Below are positions 12,080 to 22,124 of a stretch of 64,000 bases of DNA, piece by piece (position 1 is the stretch's first letter; every line of letters begins with the position of its first letter). Position numbers and translations under genes: made by a program. The notes beneath the pieces were generated by a model. The model was not told the origin of the DNA. It did not search any database and saw only the letters and a list, made by a program, of their open reading frames with translations. The stretch is from Romanomermis culicivorax (taxonomy: Eukaryota; Nematoda; Enoplea; Mermithida; Mermithidae), in the NCBI GenBank assembly GCA_963922205.1, contig CAWUHX010000218.1, positions 558,001 through 622,000 of the forward strand. The letters run 5' to 3'.

Positions 12080-13596
12080 TAGTGATGTTTGGGGGATATC
12101 CGGATTTTCGGTTATCCGGATATCAGGACATTCGAACGTTTCATAAAAAACTTTCAACACAAATGCCGAATAAAAATAGGAAAGTCACAGCACTAAATGG
12201 ATTTGTTGAACAGGCTATAATTAAATCGAAGCAATCTAATTTTTGAATAACATAAATTCGACGTGATCAACTAAAAAGTTTGAGAACTAATTATTAACAC
12301 GTTATACTTTTATTGACAAACTTGCAGTTTTTCTGTCTTATTTTCGGTTTGTCAACTCCTGTGGCTGACATTTTCTGCTTGTTTTTCGAATCTTTATTCT
12401 GATTTCCTTCATCTGACTGATCAACAATCAGAGGTACCCAACGTCCGATTTTTCTGGTAGGGGTAAAATTGGAAATTTGCGGTAGTAGTGCAGCTAAATG
12501 TCTACTGAACACTTCATTTTGTCTCAAAATCAGGCACCCAGTGATGAATTTTCAGGACTTTAGGCAGGGGTAATACCCCCCTCATACCCCTCCTAATGGG
12601 GTTGTTTGTCAACAATACTATTTTCTAGGTGGAATAAATCACCCAAAGAATTTATACTAGTAAATTTTTTTCAATGTCTGTCTTTGCGGACTCCTCAGAA
12701 TTTATCAAATCCCACTTGAAAAACAGTCTGTTGTGTAGGTAGTAAATTTTCAGCACGTTCAGTTCAAAACGTAAATAATTTCCTACTGTATGTTGTCCCT
12801 TAAAATTTGTCAATAAGAAATTGAGACAAACAAAAAGATCAAGTGATTTCAATTTTGCCCATCACATTTTTCATATATAATCTACTCTGCTTTTCCTTTT
12901 TTAATCAATATTTTTGTCATCAATCTAATCACGGGGTGTACGTTGAAATTTGTAAAATTAATGTTTCTATCATCGCATGGTCACCAAACTGAAATACAAG
13001 GCGCTAACTTATGGCGGACACCATGTTGTGATACAATCGACTGGACGTACCAAACGCAGGAAAAATTTTTTTCTCATTCACGCTTAGTTTTTTTTAGCTT
13101 TTTCCACAAATGTGGAAGAAAATGTGTGCCGTCAAGGAGAACGTATCTTCTGGTGCGTTTTAGAAAGCCAAAATCTTTGAATTTTACAGCGCTTCGCGCT
13201 TTGGGCATACTTATCATTATTAATTCGAATTTGGCTCGAGTGCGGCTCCTAGGAAGTCAAGTACCATTTCTCAATCACCAACACAATCACAATCAATATT
13301 TTCACTCACTAACCAGTGATATTCAACGCTTAGTTTTTGATTCTAGTTTTTCTGATGATTTTATTTTCATTTTTTTTTCTCACTTGATGATTGTTGAAGT
13401 AAGACAATTCAAAACAGGAAAATTTACCTATTGTCATCATTGATGACATCGAAAAACATTTTAGAAGCTTAGTTTTCATAAAATTTAAAAATCGTGAACA
13501 CCAGTCAATTTTGTCACATACATAATTGCCAGATATTTGGATATTTGATCTCTGTAAAAACCCGGATATCCGGATGTCAAAAAGGGAGCATCACTA
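12080..13596. mobile_element. TAGTGATG-GGATATCCGG hAT-like element (1517 bp)
   Basis: Inverted ends TAGTGATG... and ...CATCACTA, with subterminal GGATATCCGGAT palindromes on both sides. Perfect duplication GTAAGAAG at 12072-12079 and 13597-13604. It has no transposase frame and contains the CAGAG MITE 12429-12608. It lies 166 bp beyond the Rab11-FIP stop codon. Confidence 0.93.
12429..12608. mobile_element. CAGAG-type MITE, uninterrupted copy (180 bp)
   Basis: CAGAGGTACCC ... GGGGTTGTTTG with perfect 8-bp duplication TCAACAAT (12421-12428, 12609-12616). It is the reference copy for the family at 4750-6459, 20149-20307 and the ends of 23216-24230. Confidence 0.92.
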
Positions 13597-13769
13597 GTAA
13601 GAAGACAAAACTGTCTGAAACTTCAAACTATCTGGTGCGTTCTGGTATGACTATTGGACATCGCGCAGGCTCACTTTGATTTGCACAAAAATGTATATAA
13701 GACCGAAAAATCGCCAAGAAGGTATATGCATATATAAAAACAAATATTTGGAAGCACCAAAATAGATAT

Positions 13770-13973
13770 TCACCTGATCGTCGAAAAAATAGCTTCAACT
13801 TTCGTAACTGGATAACGCGCGGAAGACGCTCGAGAAAATGGCCCCAACAATAAATCCGGTTGAGCATCTATAACTCTCAGTGTTAACTGATCGATATAGT
13901 CTTCTAAATCCCTAATACGTTTAAGGCATCGGCTAATTTCTAAACGTTGCTTTTTGACGGTATCTAATAATTC
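13770..13973 (-). CDS. Rab11-FIP exon 5 (Rab11-binding domain and stop)
   Basis: The acceptor CTATATCCAG precedes 13973. The exon encodes 67 residues: ELLDTVKKQRLEISR, then LKRIRDLEDYIDQLTLRVID, then AQPDLLLGPF and a short Ser/Arg tail to TGA at 13772-13770. The heptad-like helix with the invariant Tyr-Ile-Asp is the Rab11/Rab25-binding signature. No AATAAA is seen between the stop and the transposon that begins 166 bp downstream (13604). Confidence 0.85.
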   Translation of the reverse strand, partial: ELLDTVKKQRLEISRCLKRIRDLEDYIDQLTLRVIDAQPDLLLGPFSRASSARYPVTKVEAIFSTIR

Positions 13974-16900
13974 CTGGATATAGAAAGACCTTTTTTAAAA
14001 AGTAACAGAGGTACCATAAGTATTAAACCACTAAGGCGAACTTTAGATTTTACGTTGAACAGACTAACTGAATGGAGACGATTTTTGGTTCTACGACAAA
14101 CATTGATTGAAAATAAAATCACAATGTTATAGTGCGAACATGATTTTCATAATGTACTGCTTACTTCCCAAATACTTAACCTGGACAGTGGACCTTATCA
14201 ACGATTGTTGTAACATAATGTAATGTGATATTATTAGAACATAACATCATCTTCAATTTACGGAAAATTTTATCTTCGTTGATGAATAATACCCTTTTAA
14301 TTCTACAACATAATCTTTAATAATTCAGTACCGCTTTAGACATTAATTCGAATGTTGAATCTGGATCAAAACCGCCAGCTTTACCGAATGAGGACATTCT
14401 TTTCCAATAATTATCGTTAATGGGCGTAGAAAAGAATTCTTCTGCGGAAAAAATTAGAATATGAATTATTATTGCAGAAAGATAAGCTCCGATGAAGAAG
14501 AAAGAGCCTTTTATGTTCATGCATACAGCAATGCGGATGAAAGATATATCTACGTAAACTCTCCTCTAGGAGTCACCGTTTATATGGAATACACAGAATT
14601 CATAAAGTCTTATGACTAGCTTGACCCTAAGAACGTTAATAATGAAAATAAGGGCCTGAATCGGGTTTGGAATTTCCGGCCCTGCCCGGCCCGAAGATTT
14701 AATTTAGAAGCGCGAACCCGGCCCGGTCGGGTTCGAGCTTCAACCTTGAGGCACGGCCCGGTCCGATTAAAAAAAAGCCCCAAAGCCCGACCCGAAAGTC
14801 CGATTTTAAGACACACTTTCTGAGAAAATTCAGCTTCTCATACAGAGAGTTATGATAAGAAAAGTTAACCCTACCTGAAAATCACACACTTGGTATAACT
14901 TGATGCGCTAGGAACGCAAGTGATATTCATTTCGTCTGAAAATTAAAACTCGCATAGCTACAATAAGACAGAAATTGACAATTTTCGACTTTTGGCGTAC
15001 ACTTTTTTCATCGTTTGATAGTTTAGGTACGTCAGACATCGTGTTTTGAAAATTTACCCAATATTAGGCCAAGCGATGGGCCACAATTTACTGTAGGATT
15101 CAATAGTGTAAAGTACGTAGTGCTCGAAACATCAAATTTTGAAAGCGAAAATTTTCACTTTTTTCATAAAAATCAACAATCTACAGCTAAAGCTCTGAAG
15201 CACCAAAAAATTCCCTATTCGATAAATAGTTTACCACGTCTTCTACCTACTGACAAATAATTACAGAAATTCATGTACTGCTGGAGGGTCGCAGTACTTG
15301 GAGTATGAACACCATCAATTGCGACCTCTATTGTGAGACAATCAAAACTTGCTACATTTAAAACATGAGACATCGTTCGTAGCGCATCAAGTTACACCAA
15401 ATATTTGATTCTCAGGTAAGGTCAATTTTTTACTTATCACAACTGAGTTGAATCTTCTCAGAAATTGTGTCTTAAAAATTTTGTGTAAATGCAATTTCAT
15501 TTTTAAGAGCAAAAAAAAAACGGAAGCAAAGAAAGAGTTTGAGTAAAGAGCACAGTTGGTCGGGCCAAGCTTTGGCTACTTTGTCCATGGTTTTTGGTTT
15601 AAAAACATTGAAAAATCAAAAATCTTTTGGTTTTCTTCATGAAACGTACACTGAAAAAATTAGGTTTCACGAACGAAATTTATTTGATACAGTAATCACA
15701 ACGAACATAATCAAAAACTATAACTTGCACATCAAAGTTTTCCGGGCTTTCTAGCGCTTTTGAAAAATAGGTCGGCCCGGCCCGACCTTAGAATTTTATC
15801 AGACATCCCGAACACGACCGAAATTCAGGCCCTAATGCAAATATTCCATTTTTGATCAGACCTTTGACGCAATACAAATACATATTCCCATGAAGTTCTT
15901 GACACAGTCCCTGACTCTCAGACTATTTAGCCGACTTGAAGGAAAAAATCTCAAGCGTTATTTTTTCAAACAATACCAGAGTTTCTTTTTGTCGGTCCAG
16001 AGTACAAACGAAAATTTTGGCTTCGTTTGTACCAGTACAAACGAAAATTTTAGCACAAAAAAATTTTCTGTCGCTCAACAACCGTCAGTATTCAGTATCA
16101 ATGGACTTGTTTGTTATGCGTCCGCATCGATAACGACAGATCAGCAGCTATGGCATAATAATAAAAGCTTTTGTGGAGTATTTCACTAGTGCATGTTCTG
16201 TGCCTCATGATCAAGTGTTTTAACTGTGTGAATTCGTAGTCTTCTTATGTGTCTTGTGAAAATGGCCAATATATTCATATTTCACATCACGTTTGTTGCA
16301 TTTTATAACAATGAATGATTTTTTAAGCAAACTTTCGCAAATTTTTGAGTACAAACGGTTTTTGAGAGGTCATTTGTACCAGTACAAATGGACCGAGTAC
16401 AAAAAAAACACTGATACCGAAGATAAAATTTCGGATGGTTAGCGACACTTAATTCCACCATGTCTCTTTAATCCTCCTTGCAGACCTTTGAACTCGATTA
16501 CATGCATGTTATGTTCGTGATAAAAAGATAAGCTTGAAAAAATCATCCAAAATATCAACCAGATGTCTGTCACTAACTAACCGTCGCGTTGAAAGATTTT
16601 CAATTACCGAAGTTGTTGTTCGCTTCGATTCCGTTCCTCGCGTTTGAAACTTCATTATCGGGCACAAGATCTGGCTTTTTAGTTGATAAATCATTCCTCA
16701 AAACTTCTTTCTCTACCGGTATTTCAGCGTTGCAGATGCTCGCTCGATTAAAAATGGGCAAATTTGACGACTTCTGCACTACCTTGGAGCTACTATCACT
16801 GGCAATGTTAGAAACTTCTAAGTTTGAATACTGAAAGTTAGAAAACTCTCAGCAGGCGCATAGGTATTAGATATCTTGCTTACAAAATTATTCGTTTTTT

Positions 16901-19900
16901 CTGTTGAACGGTTATTGTGCTTGTGTCCTGCGAAGAGAGATTATTTTCATTTCACGAATCATTAAAATAAGATGTACCATACATGGCCACGGTCAAAATT
17001 TTAGGGTAGGGAAAAATCCTAAAATTGACATATAGCAAATCATTTTTGTGACAATGATAAAAGTCAATTTTAGATGTGTTTGCTTTGCTTTTCGTATTTT
17101 TGGGATTATGTTGGTGATAAAAACTGGAAGCATTGTTTTTCTGAAATAAATAAATGAGCATGTTGATTGATGATAAAACCAAACGTTTCTAAGCAGCATC
17201 AAAAATGAAATTGATTCTTATTTTCCATCAGGAAGCTTTGAAAGTTTTGATGTATTGGCTCCTGAAAAGCTCCCTCAGAAAGAATCAGAAATCCTTTTAT
17301 ATGGCACTGATGCAATCAATGACTTGGCATTGAAATTTCAGCTTGATGCAGCTGCAACAGCAAGTGAGTGGACCCAGGCACTTCTTCAAATCATCAAACA
17401 GAGTGACTTTTGCCGCTTTCAGAAGACTACAGCTGTTACTTTCTGGCAGCATTTTCTAAAAAAAGACAGTGGCATTATCTGGGGAGAAAATATCAAGAAG
17501 CTGATCCATATTGTCCTGATTTTGCCTATTGGCAGTGCTGATGCCGAACGAGGCTTTTCAATAATGAACCATATACGCACATCAAGGCGATCAAGACTCG
17601 AAGGAATAAGCCTGGATGCTTTGATGCGCTTAAGAATAAATGGCCCAAATGATTTGGAACAGTTCAAAGCATCAAAATATGCAAAGGCATGGGTTGCAGA
17701 AAACCACATGCGCACTGATGACCCTCATAATCGAAAAAAGAAAACAAGAAAGGAAATGAAATTGGATGATACTGAAATGGAAGATGATGTGTATTTGCCA
17801 ACCAGTAACTTATTTTGATGTTCTCATACTTATTGTCAACCATATACTGTGCATTGCTTGCATCAGTTATTTTTTGTCAATGTATTTTTCTTTGTAATTT
17901 TTGTAATTTTGTCCAAAAATCGCCAGATAGCAAATGGTTACTCTAAAGTTTAGGGTAGGGATAATGTATACCCTATGTATACCCTGTGGCCATGTATGAG
18001 ATGTACAATATCTGTTAATTCTTTGTATATATAGCTCGACAAATTTACCAATCCTCATTATCAGACTAACCCATAGGGAGTATTAGGGCCGTGCACAAGG
18101 GGGACCGGGGAGGGGGGCGGCCGCCCCCCTTGAGGCAGCATGCAAACTGTGTATCGCGTAAAATCAAAATTTTCTAGGGCTATTCAGTTTAAAAAATTTA
18201 GTCCGCCCCCCCCATGAAAAAAAAAAAAACTACCTTAGTAAAAATAACTCAGAGGTCGAGCGAAATGGGAGAAAAATGACTTAGTAGTCAAAGAAATTTT
18301 TGGAAGTGTCATACTGATATGCCAATTTGAACGGACCAGATCAGAAACAAGACACGAAATTACCCGATCATTTTGTTGAACCTGGACCCGATATTCTTAA
18401 AATTTTGGACTCGGATCCGATATTCGTATAATTTTGAACTCGGACCCGATATTCTTAAAAATTTGGACTCGGACTCGATATTCTTAAAATTTTGGGCCCG
18501 GATCCGCACCCGATATGCTACTCGATATTAGAGATGCATGAGGTATCAGGACTCGAAACAAGATCTGAAAGTACCTGACCATTTTGTTGAACCCGGATCT
18601 GGACCCAAATCATATACGCACAGCATAGAAATTTTGCTGCGGGTCAGCCAGGAAAGAAGGTGGGATACAAATTTTTTTTCTCGTTCATGATAACGAAAAA
18701 AAGGTCTTAGATAAGTCTTCTAATATCCAAGCACCATATTCTTCTACTTATATTAGTTAGACTTGTGCAATTATTTGCTCAGACTGTTTAATGTTACTTT
18801 TTTGGAATCATGTATGCTTTGTCTAGAAAAATTGTCAAACTACAGCATAATTATCATTTTTATGACAACGTTCTGTACTCTCTTGCTCATTTTCTTTTGT
18901 CATCTTCTCAATCATTGCTGGGAAAGTCAAATCTGCTGGGGGTCAATCAAAGTCTGCTGGGGTCAAACCTCCTTTCACGTGCATGTATGACCGGAACCAT
19001 ACATGTAATTGGGGGAGTCCTATAGGCATACCTGTAAGACCTCCGACCAGTGGGGGGGGGGGGGGTAAATCCGAAATTCGGGGGGAGGCGGTCGAAAAAA
19101 GTCGAAATTTTTCCCAAAAAAGACCAAAAAACATACACTTTTTTGCAAATTTTTTCCAAACTGGGGGAGGGGGGTTGGGTGATGTTGGGTACATGGTTGG
19201 CCAAGTTGGGGGGGGGGTCCCCCAACCCCCTCCCACGTACAGGTCTATAGGAACCCTATCCCAGATATCGTTGGCTAACCATTGGGCGACCCTCCAGGAT
19301 TTTCCAACTCTATAGCTAGCCATATGGTAGTCATAGGGACCTACCGTACTTTTGGCCGGAAAAATACTAAAAAAATGTCAATTCTTAACAAAAAATCGTC
19401 AAAAACGTCAATTTTCTCTGCGCTTCGCGCCATGAACACATTTTTTACGGTTTCTTAAAACAAAAATTACTATTTTTAAACCGTTTTTGGACCTTTTCGT
19501 GAAAACATCGAATTCTTTTCCTTCAAAGACTCCTCCTTCCTAAAATTTTTGGGAATTAGTGGCCACAAAAATACAAGCAAAATCGTGTTTTTTAGCGTAG
19601 AAAAAAAATTCTTTAAAGATTGTTTGCGGATCTATGTACATGCAAACAGAGGCTCGCCTCGTAGGAAAAAACTATAGTGCGCAAAAGAAATGCACATTTT
19701 TTATAATATTTTTGACTTCCCATGCTTATGAAGTAACTGAGAGGAAGGATGAGAATTAAAGCTGTAGAGGGCGCAAAAGCTCACCGTATTGAGGGAACCA
19801 CTGAATCATTCACCATCTCCTGCGATGTGGCACAGCGAGCAAAAAAAAATTCGCGGTACAGAAGTAAGTACTAACCTTCATCATATGAGATTTGACCCCT

Positions 19901-21530
19901 GACGATCCGGGGGATGTCCTATCCCTATAATGACGGAGATAATTTTAGTAAGATTGAAAAACGTGTCAGAAACTCAAAAATGTACTTGCGTCTATTTTCT
20001 TGGAATTCTTCACTTTTTCGGCGAAACTGAGTACATACTCGTACATTCGCTTTGATGAACAGATATATTGGAAATTTATTTTTAACAACCTGCTACTCGA
20101 AAGTTCTTGAAACAAACTGATGTCTTAAACCCACATTCAAAATTAAGACAGAGGTCCCCAAGATCAGATTCTTCAGGTAGGGGTAAAATCGAAAATTTGC
20201 GGGGTTAGTGTTGCTAAATGTCCACTAAACACGTCATTTTGTCTCGAAATTAGGCAGACAGTGACCGATTTTAAGGACTTTAGGTAGGGGTAATACCCCC
20301 TCATACCTGGTCGGAGATCAAAATCAGATGACTAAAAACTAACCGAGGAAGTGACTAGAATTGGAAAGCAAAATACGGTGGCCATCAAGATGCCAGGAAA
20401 ATTTTATTTATTATGGAATTAAATGTTACCGAATGCTTTTTTAACAGCCATTTTCAATCCGCGAAGATTATTGGTCTTTTGTGATGATAGAGAGAGGCTG
20501 TCGAATCGATCATTGACCGGCACCTCCAGATTTTCTTTGTAAATAAATTCTATGCGAATCGATAATTCTCCAATGTATTTGTGTTCATCTTGCTTGCCAC
20601 TTTTGCCTTTCAATGGGTACCAACAGCTGTGCGGCCGTGTATCGTAAAGCTCGTAGAATTCATCCAAAGGAAGACGAATTTGGCCGATGAATTCATCCAA
20701 AAACGCCATTTTGTTATATACAATGAGCGTCAAAATGGAGAATTTGTTCTTGAAAACGCTTGAAAAAGGTCATTTCATGGACAATTTATATTTTCAGAAA
20801 GATTTACAATTTGGAAGGCGTTAATTTTGATAATCATTAGCAAATGTTCATTAGCACTAGCAAAAAAATTGTACTTTCTTAAAATTTTCAATATACTTTT
20901 TCTTTCGAGAGCTGTGGAAGGATCGGAAATTGGTTTAAAACTACTTGAAATCAATTCTTAATATATGATATCATTGAACCTTTTTCATTTGGGCCTGTAC
21001 TCCCAAGTATTTTCCAAAAGATTTGTCGACTTTTCTGGAATCTGTAAAAAACCAACCCAATAAAAAAGCACAAAAATGAGTGGTTTTAGTCTGAATTACG
21101 GAGATGTACGGAATTCTGAAATATTATTTTAGGGTAATTTTGCAATGGAACGGAAAAGCCCATAACGGAAGGTGGTGTAATGAAGCACTTTTGTTCCGTG
21201 GGTCGTTTTTTGATCACCTTGTACACGCAGATGAAGTGCCAAAAAAAGGTTATACTAACGGGCGTTTCAGGATTGATACTTTAGATGAGCAGAAACTTAC
21301 AATTCGCAGTCTTCATTCCACGTTGGATCGGTGGTTTTCAATGCAACGGATGTCCGGAATTTGACATCGTCTAGCTGTATCACGACGTAAGTGTCCATCT
21401 TCGCTGAAAATATGATGCTGACATGAACGTTTAAACTTGCCAATAATGGTTCCAATTACTTACTTCTACTCTTTCCAATGTTTCGCCCAGCACATACTGT
21501 TGCCGTGATTGAGTTAGCATTTTTTGACAT
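13770..21530 (-). CDS. Rab11 family-interacting protein (class I-like: C2 domain plus Rab11-binding domain), five exons
   Basis: Host gene on the minus strand with coding exons 21530-21464, 21403-21301, 20758-20430, 14441-14332 and 13973-13770. They total 813 bp, giving 270 residues plus TGA. All four introns are GT-AG and every junction keeps the frame (phases 1, 2, 1, 0). Residues about 7-125 form a C2 domain (KMDTYVVIQL, PTWNEDCEF, FLDEFIGQI are visible). Residues about 205-250 resemble the C-terminal Rab11-binding domain, with RDLEDYIDQL followed by LRVIDAQPDLL, like the family's YIDNLLVRVME block. Known class I FIPs bind Rab11-GTP through this helix and membranes through C2, acting in endosome recycling. 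At 270 residues it is much shorter than typical class I FIPs: the long linker between C2 and RBD is almost absent. Unrecognised middle exons within the 6-kb intron are possible, but the phases already match without them. ATG at 21530 is the first Met before the C2 start. Confidence 0.86.
14332..14441 (-). CDS. Rab11-FIP exon 4 (linker to Rab11-binding helix)
   Basis: The acceptor TTTTTTCCGCAG precedes 14441. The exon has 110 bp, enters in phase 1 (matching exon 3) and leaves in phase 0 before GTACTG. It encodes EEFFSTPINDNYWKRMSSFG, then a Gly/Asp stretch, then DSTFELMSKA, which looks like the start of the helix leading into the Rab11-binding domain. Another donor-like GTAAAG lies inside the exon, but its phase does not fit exon 5. 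Confidence 0.72.
14650..15834. mobile_element. CCCGGCCCGA-rich hAT-like element with long foldback arms
   Basis: Ends AAGGGCCTGAAT and ATTCAGGCCCTA are inverted, with GGCCCGGCCCGA-rich subterminal parts. Flanks ATGAAAAT (14642-14649) and ATGCAAAT (15835-15842) match at 7 of 8. Inside, about 14800-14930 and 15370-15486 are inverted copies sharing TTTTAAGACACA, TTTCTGAGAA and AACTTGATGCGCTA. It lies in Rab11-FIP intron 3. Confidence 0.83.
15977..16413. mobile_element. Short hAT-like element with GTACAAACG inverted repeats (437 bp)
   Basis: Left CAGAGTTTCTTTTTG..GGTCCAGAGTACAAACG; right GGACCGAGTACAAAAAAAACACTG is its inverse in outline. Flanking 8-mers differ, so no target-site duplication is claimed. 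It lies in Rab11-FIP intron 3. Confidence 0.65.
16978..17998 (+). mobile_element. CATACATGGCCAC hAT element with terminal transposase exon (1021 bp)
   Basis: Ends CATACATGGCCACGG and CTGTGGCCATGTATG are inverted. TTTAGGGTAGGG occurs subterminally at both ends. Perfect duplication AGATGTAC at 16970-16977 and 17999-18006. It retains only the last exon of a transposase (17232-17818) and so is a deletion derivative. Confidence 0.93.
17232..17818 (+). pseudogene. hAT transposase C-terminal (dimerisation) exon
   Basis: The frame opens after an acceptor-like TTTTCCATCAG and runs to TGA at 17816-17818. Visible blocks: KLIHIVLILPIGSADAERGF, FSIMNHIRTSRRSRL and LDALMRLRINGP. This is the conserved hAT C-terminal dimerisation region of the ZNF862/KIAA1586-like group (domesticated relatives share SADVERGFSxMNxI). 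The DDE catalytic part is absent. The tail is Lys-rich then acidic. The frame is unbroken, so it decayed less than other relics here or is fairly young. Confidence 0.85.
18371..18515. repeat. Tandem repeat, about 33-bp unit, four or so copies
   Basis: Units read approximately GGACCCGATATTCTTAAAAT then TTTGGACTC, with variants. Four successive copies are visible. Probably part of a transposon subterminal array. It lies in intron 3. Confidence 0.75.
18598..18990. repeat. Dispersed repeat shared with 42895-43310
   Basis: Both copies share CACAGCATAGAAATT, a GTCAGCCAG block, TAGAAAAATTGT and a run of TCTGCTGGGGGTCA units, followed by a MITE end. About 400 bp, same orientation. Confidence 0.75.
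19027..19243. mobile_element. Poly-G MITE (CATACCTGTA family), 217 bp
   Basis: CATACCTGTAAGAC ... CGTACAGG. Flanks CCTATAGG (19019-19026) and TCTATAGG (19244-19251) match at 7 of 8. It is inserted in an older related element that begins CATACATGTAATTGGGGG at about 18999. Confidence 0.82.
20149..20307. mobile_element. CAGAG-type MITE, right end lost
   Basis: CAGAGGTCCCCAAG and the body motifs GGTAGGGGTAAAA and GGGGTAATACCCCC are present. The expected GGGG..TGTTTG end is replaced by unrelated sequence. It lies in Rab11-FIP intron 3, close to exon 3. Confidence 0.75.
20403..20421 (-). promoter_or_regulatory. Stop codon and AATAAATAAA just inside intron 3
   Basis: On the minus strand the reading frame of exon 3 continues past its donor for G-N-I and meets TAA at 20421-20419. 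It is followed within about 16 nt by AATAAATAAA (20412-20403). This would support an intronically polyadenylated transcript encoding a C2-only protein of about 169 residues. It is inference: no cleavage site can be seen directly. Confidence 0.4.
20430..20758 (-). CDS. Rab11-FIP exon 3 (C-terminal half of C2 and linker)
   Basis: The acceptor CTTTTTCAAG precedes 20758. The exon encodes FSILTLIVYNKMAFLDEFIG, then WYPLKGKSGKQ, then GELSIRIEF. These match the last C2 strands of class I FIPs (FLGQ, WYxLxxKPGKK, RGELEVxIxF). The tail NDRFDSLSLSS followed by LKMAVKKAF resembles the FDLSMKDKxRSPFxKLKDKxKGK block that follows C2 in this family. It ends in phase 1 at donor GTAACA (20429). Reading through the donor gives a stop after three more codons and an AATAAA just beyond. 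Confidence 0.88.
21301..21403 (-). CDS. Rab11-FIP exon 2 (C2 domain core)
   Basis: The acceptor is TATTTTCAG at 21404. The exon encodes KMDTYVVIQLDDVKFRTSV followed by a PTWNEDCE block, the most diagnostic part of the C2 domain. It ends in phase 2 (TT) at the donor GTAAGT; joined to the C that opens exon 3 it makes a Phe codon, as expected in the family motif WNEDCEF. Intron 1 is only 60 bp. Confidence 0.87.
21464..21530 (-). CDS. Rab11-FIP exon 1 (start codon, first C2 strand)
   Basis: The exon runs from ATG (21530-21528) and encodes 22 residues reading MSKNANSITATVCAGRNIGK and two more. This matches the first beta strand of a C2 domain (xVTVxxARNL). It ends in phase 1 at a consensus donor GTAAGT (21463-21458). 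Only 223 bp separate the ATG from the hAT-like element that ends at 21754, so promoter and 5' UTR must be compact or lie within that element. Confidence 0.8.
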
Positions 21531-22124
21531 AATGATGTTCAATAAGTCATGTCAAGCAATAAGGGGAAAATGATGGCAAAAATTTTGCACAGAGAACGGG
21601 GCGATAACCGTACTTAAACAAGATAAACAACGGAGAAAATGATTCATCTACAATGCAAAGGACTGAGAAAATATTTCTCGGAGATTGATTACTGGATATT
21701 AAAGGAATAAGACTTCGTCTATTGCACTTCTTGACTTGACAGTGGTAAACCACTAGAGATGAAACGGTTAACCGGAACCGTTATTAAACGAACAAAATTT
21801 TAGAACCGGAACTGAATAATACTAAATTTTAGAACCGGAACCGGTATATAATTTTTCAAAATATCGGTTCCTAAACGGTTCTTCTGATAGTAAAAAAGAC
21901 TATTTTCAACTTAACACTATTTTTTCATCAAATTTCAATAAACGAAATTAAAAACGACCAAATCATATTTCATAAACAAAAGTTTTTCGGCTGTTTCGCC
22001 GTCTAACTTTTTTCGGCGAGGCTTGCTCATCGATCAACGTCTCACATTATATTTCCTGACTGTTCACGTTTTTATAGAACCTAGCCGAATATTGTTTAAG
22101 TATAGTGTGGTTGGTAGTTGATCA

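Larger units (their letters stand above)
14442..20429 (-). other. Rab11-FIP intron 3, transposon-filled (5988 bp)
   Basis: This intron lies between the C2 and Rab11-binding exons. It holds a CCCGG-rich hAT-like element (14650-15834), a TACAAAC-type hAT-like element (15977-16413), a transposase-bearing element (16978-17998), tandem repeats (18371-18515), poly-G MITEs (19027-19243) and a CAGAG-type MITE remnant (20149-20307). The other three introns are 60, 542 and 358 bp, so the transposons account for most of the extra length. Confidence 0.75.

Noticed and set aside
14616-14816. Arg/Gly-rich minus-strand frame
   Set aside because: Product of the CCCGGCCCGA terminal region of a hAT-like element.
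15977-16413. 8-bp target-site duplication for this element
   Set aside because: Flanks AACAATAC and ATACCGAA share only ATAC, so none is claimed.
18371-18515. CRISPR array
   Set aside because: Contiguous diverged tandem units without unique spacers, in an animal genome.
21104-21364. 86-codon plus-strand frame with no stop
   Set aside because: It overlaps, on the opposite strand, the C2 exon 21301-21403 whose family match and splice sites are far stronger.
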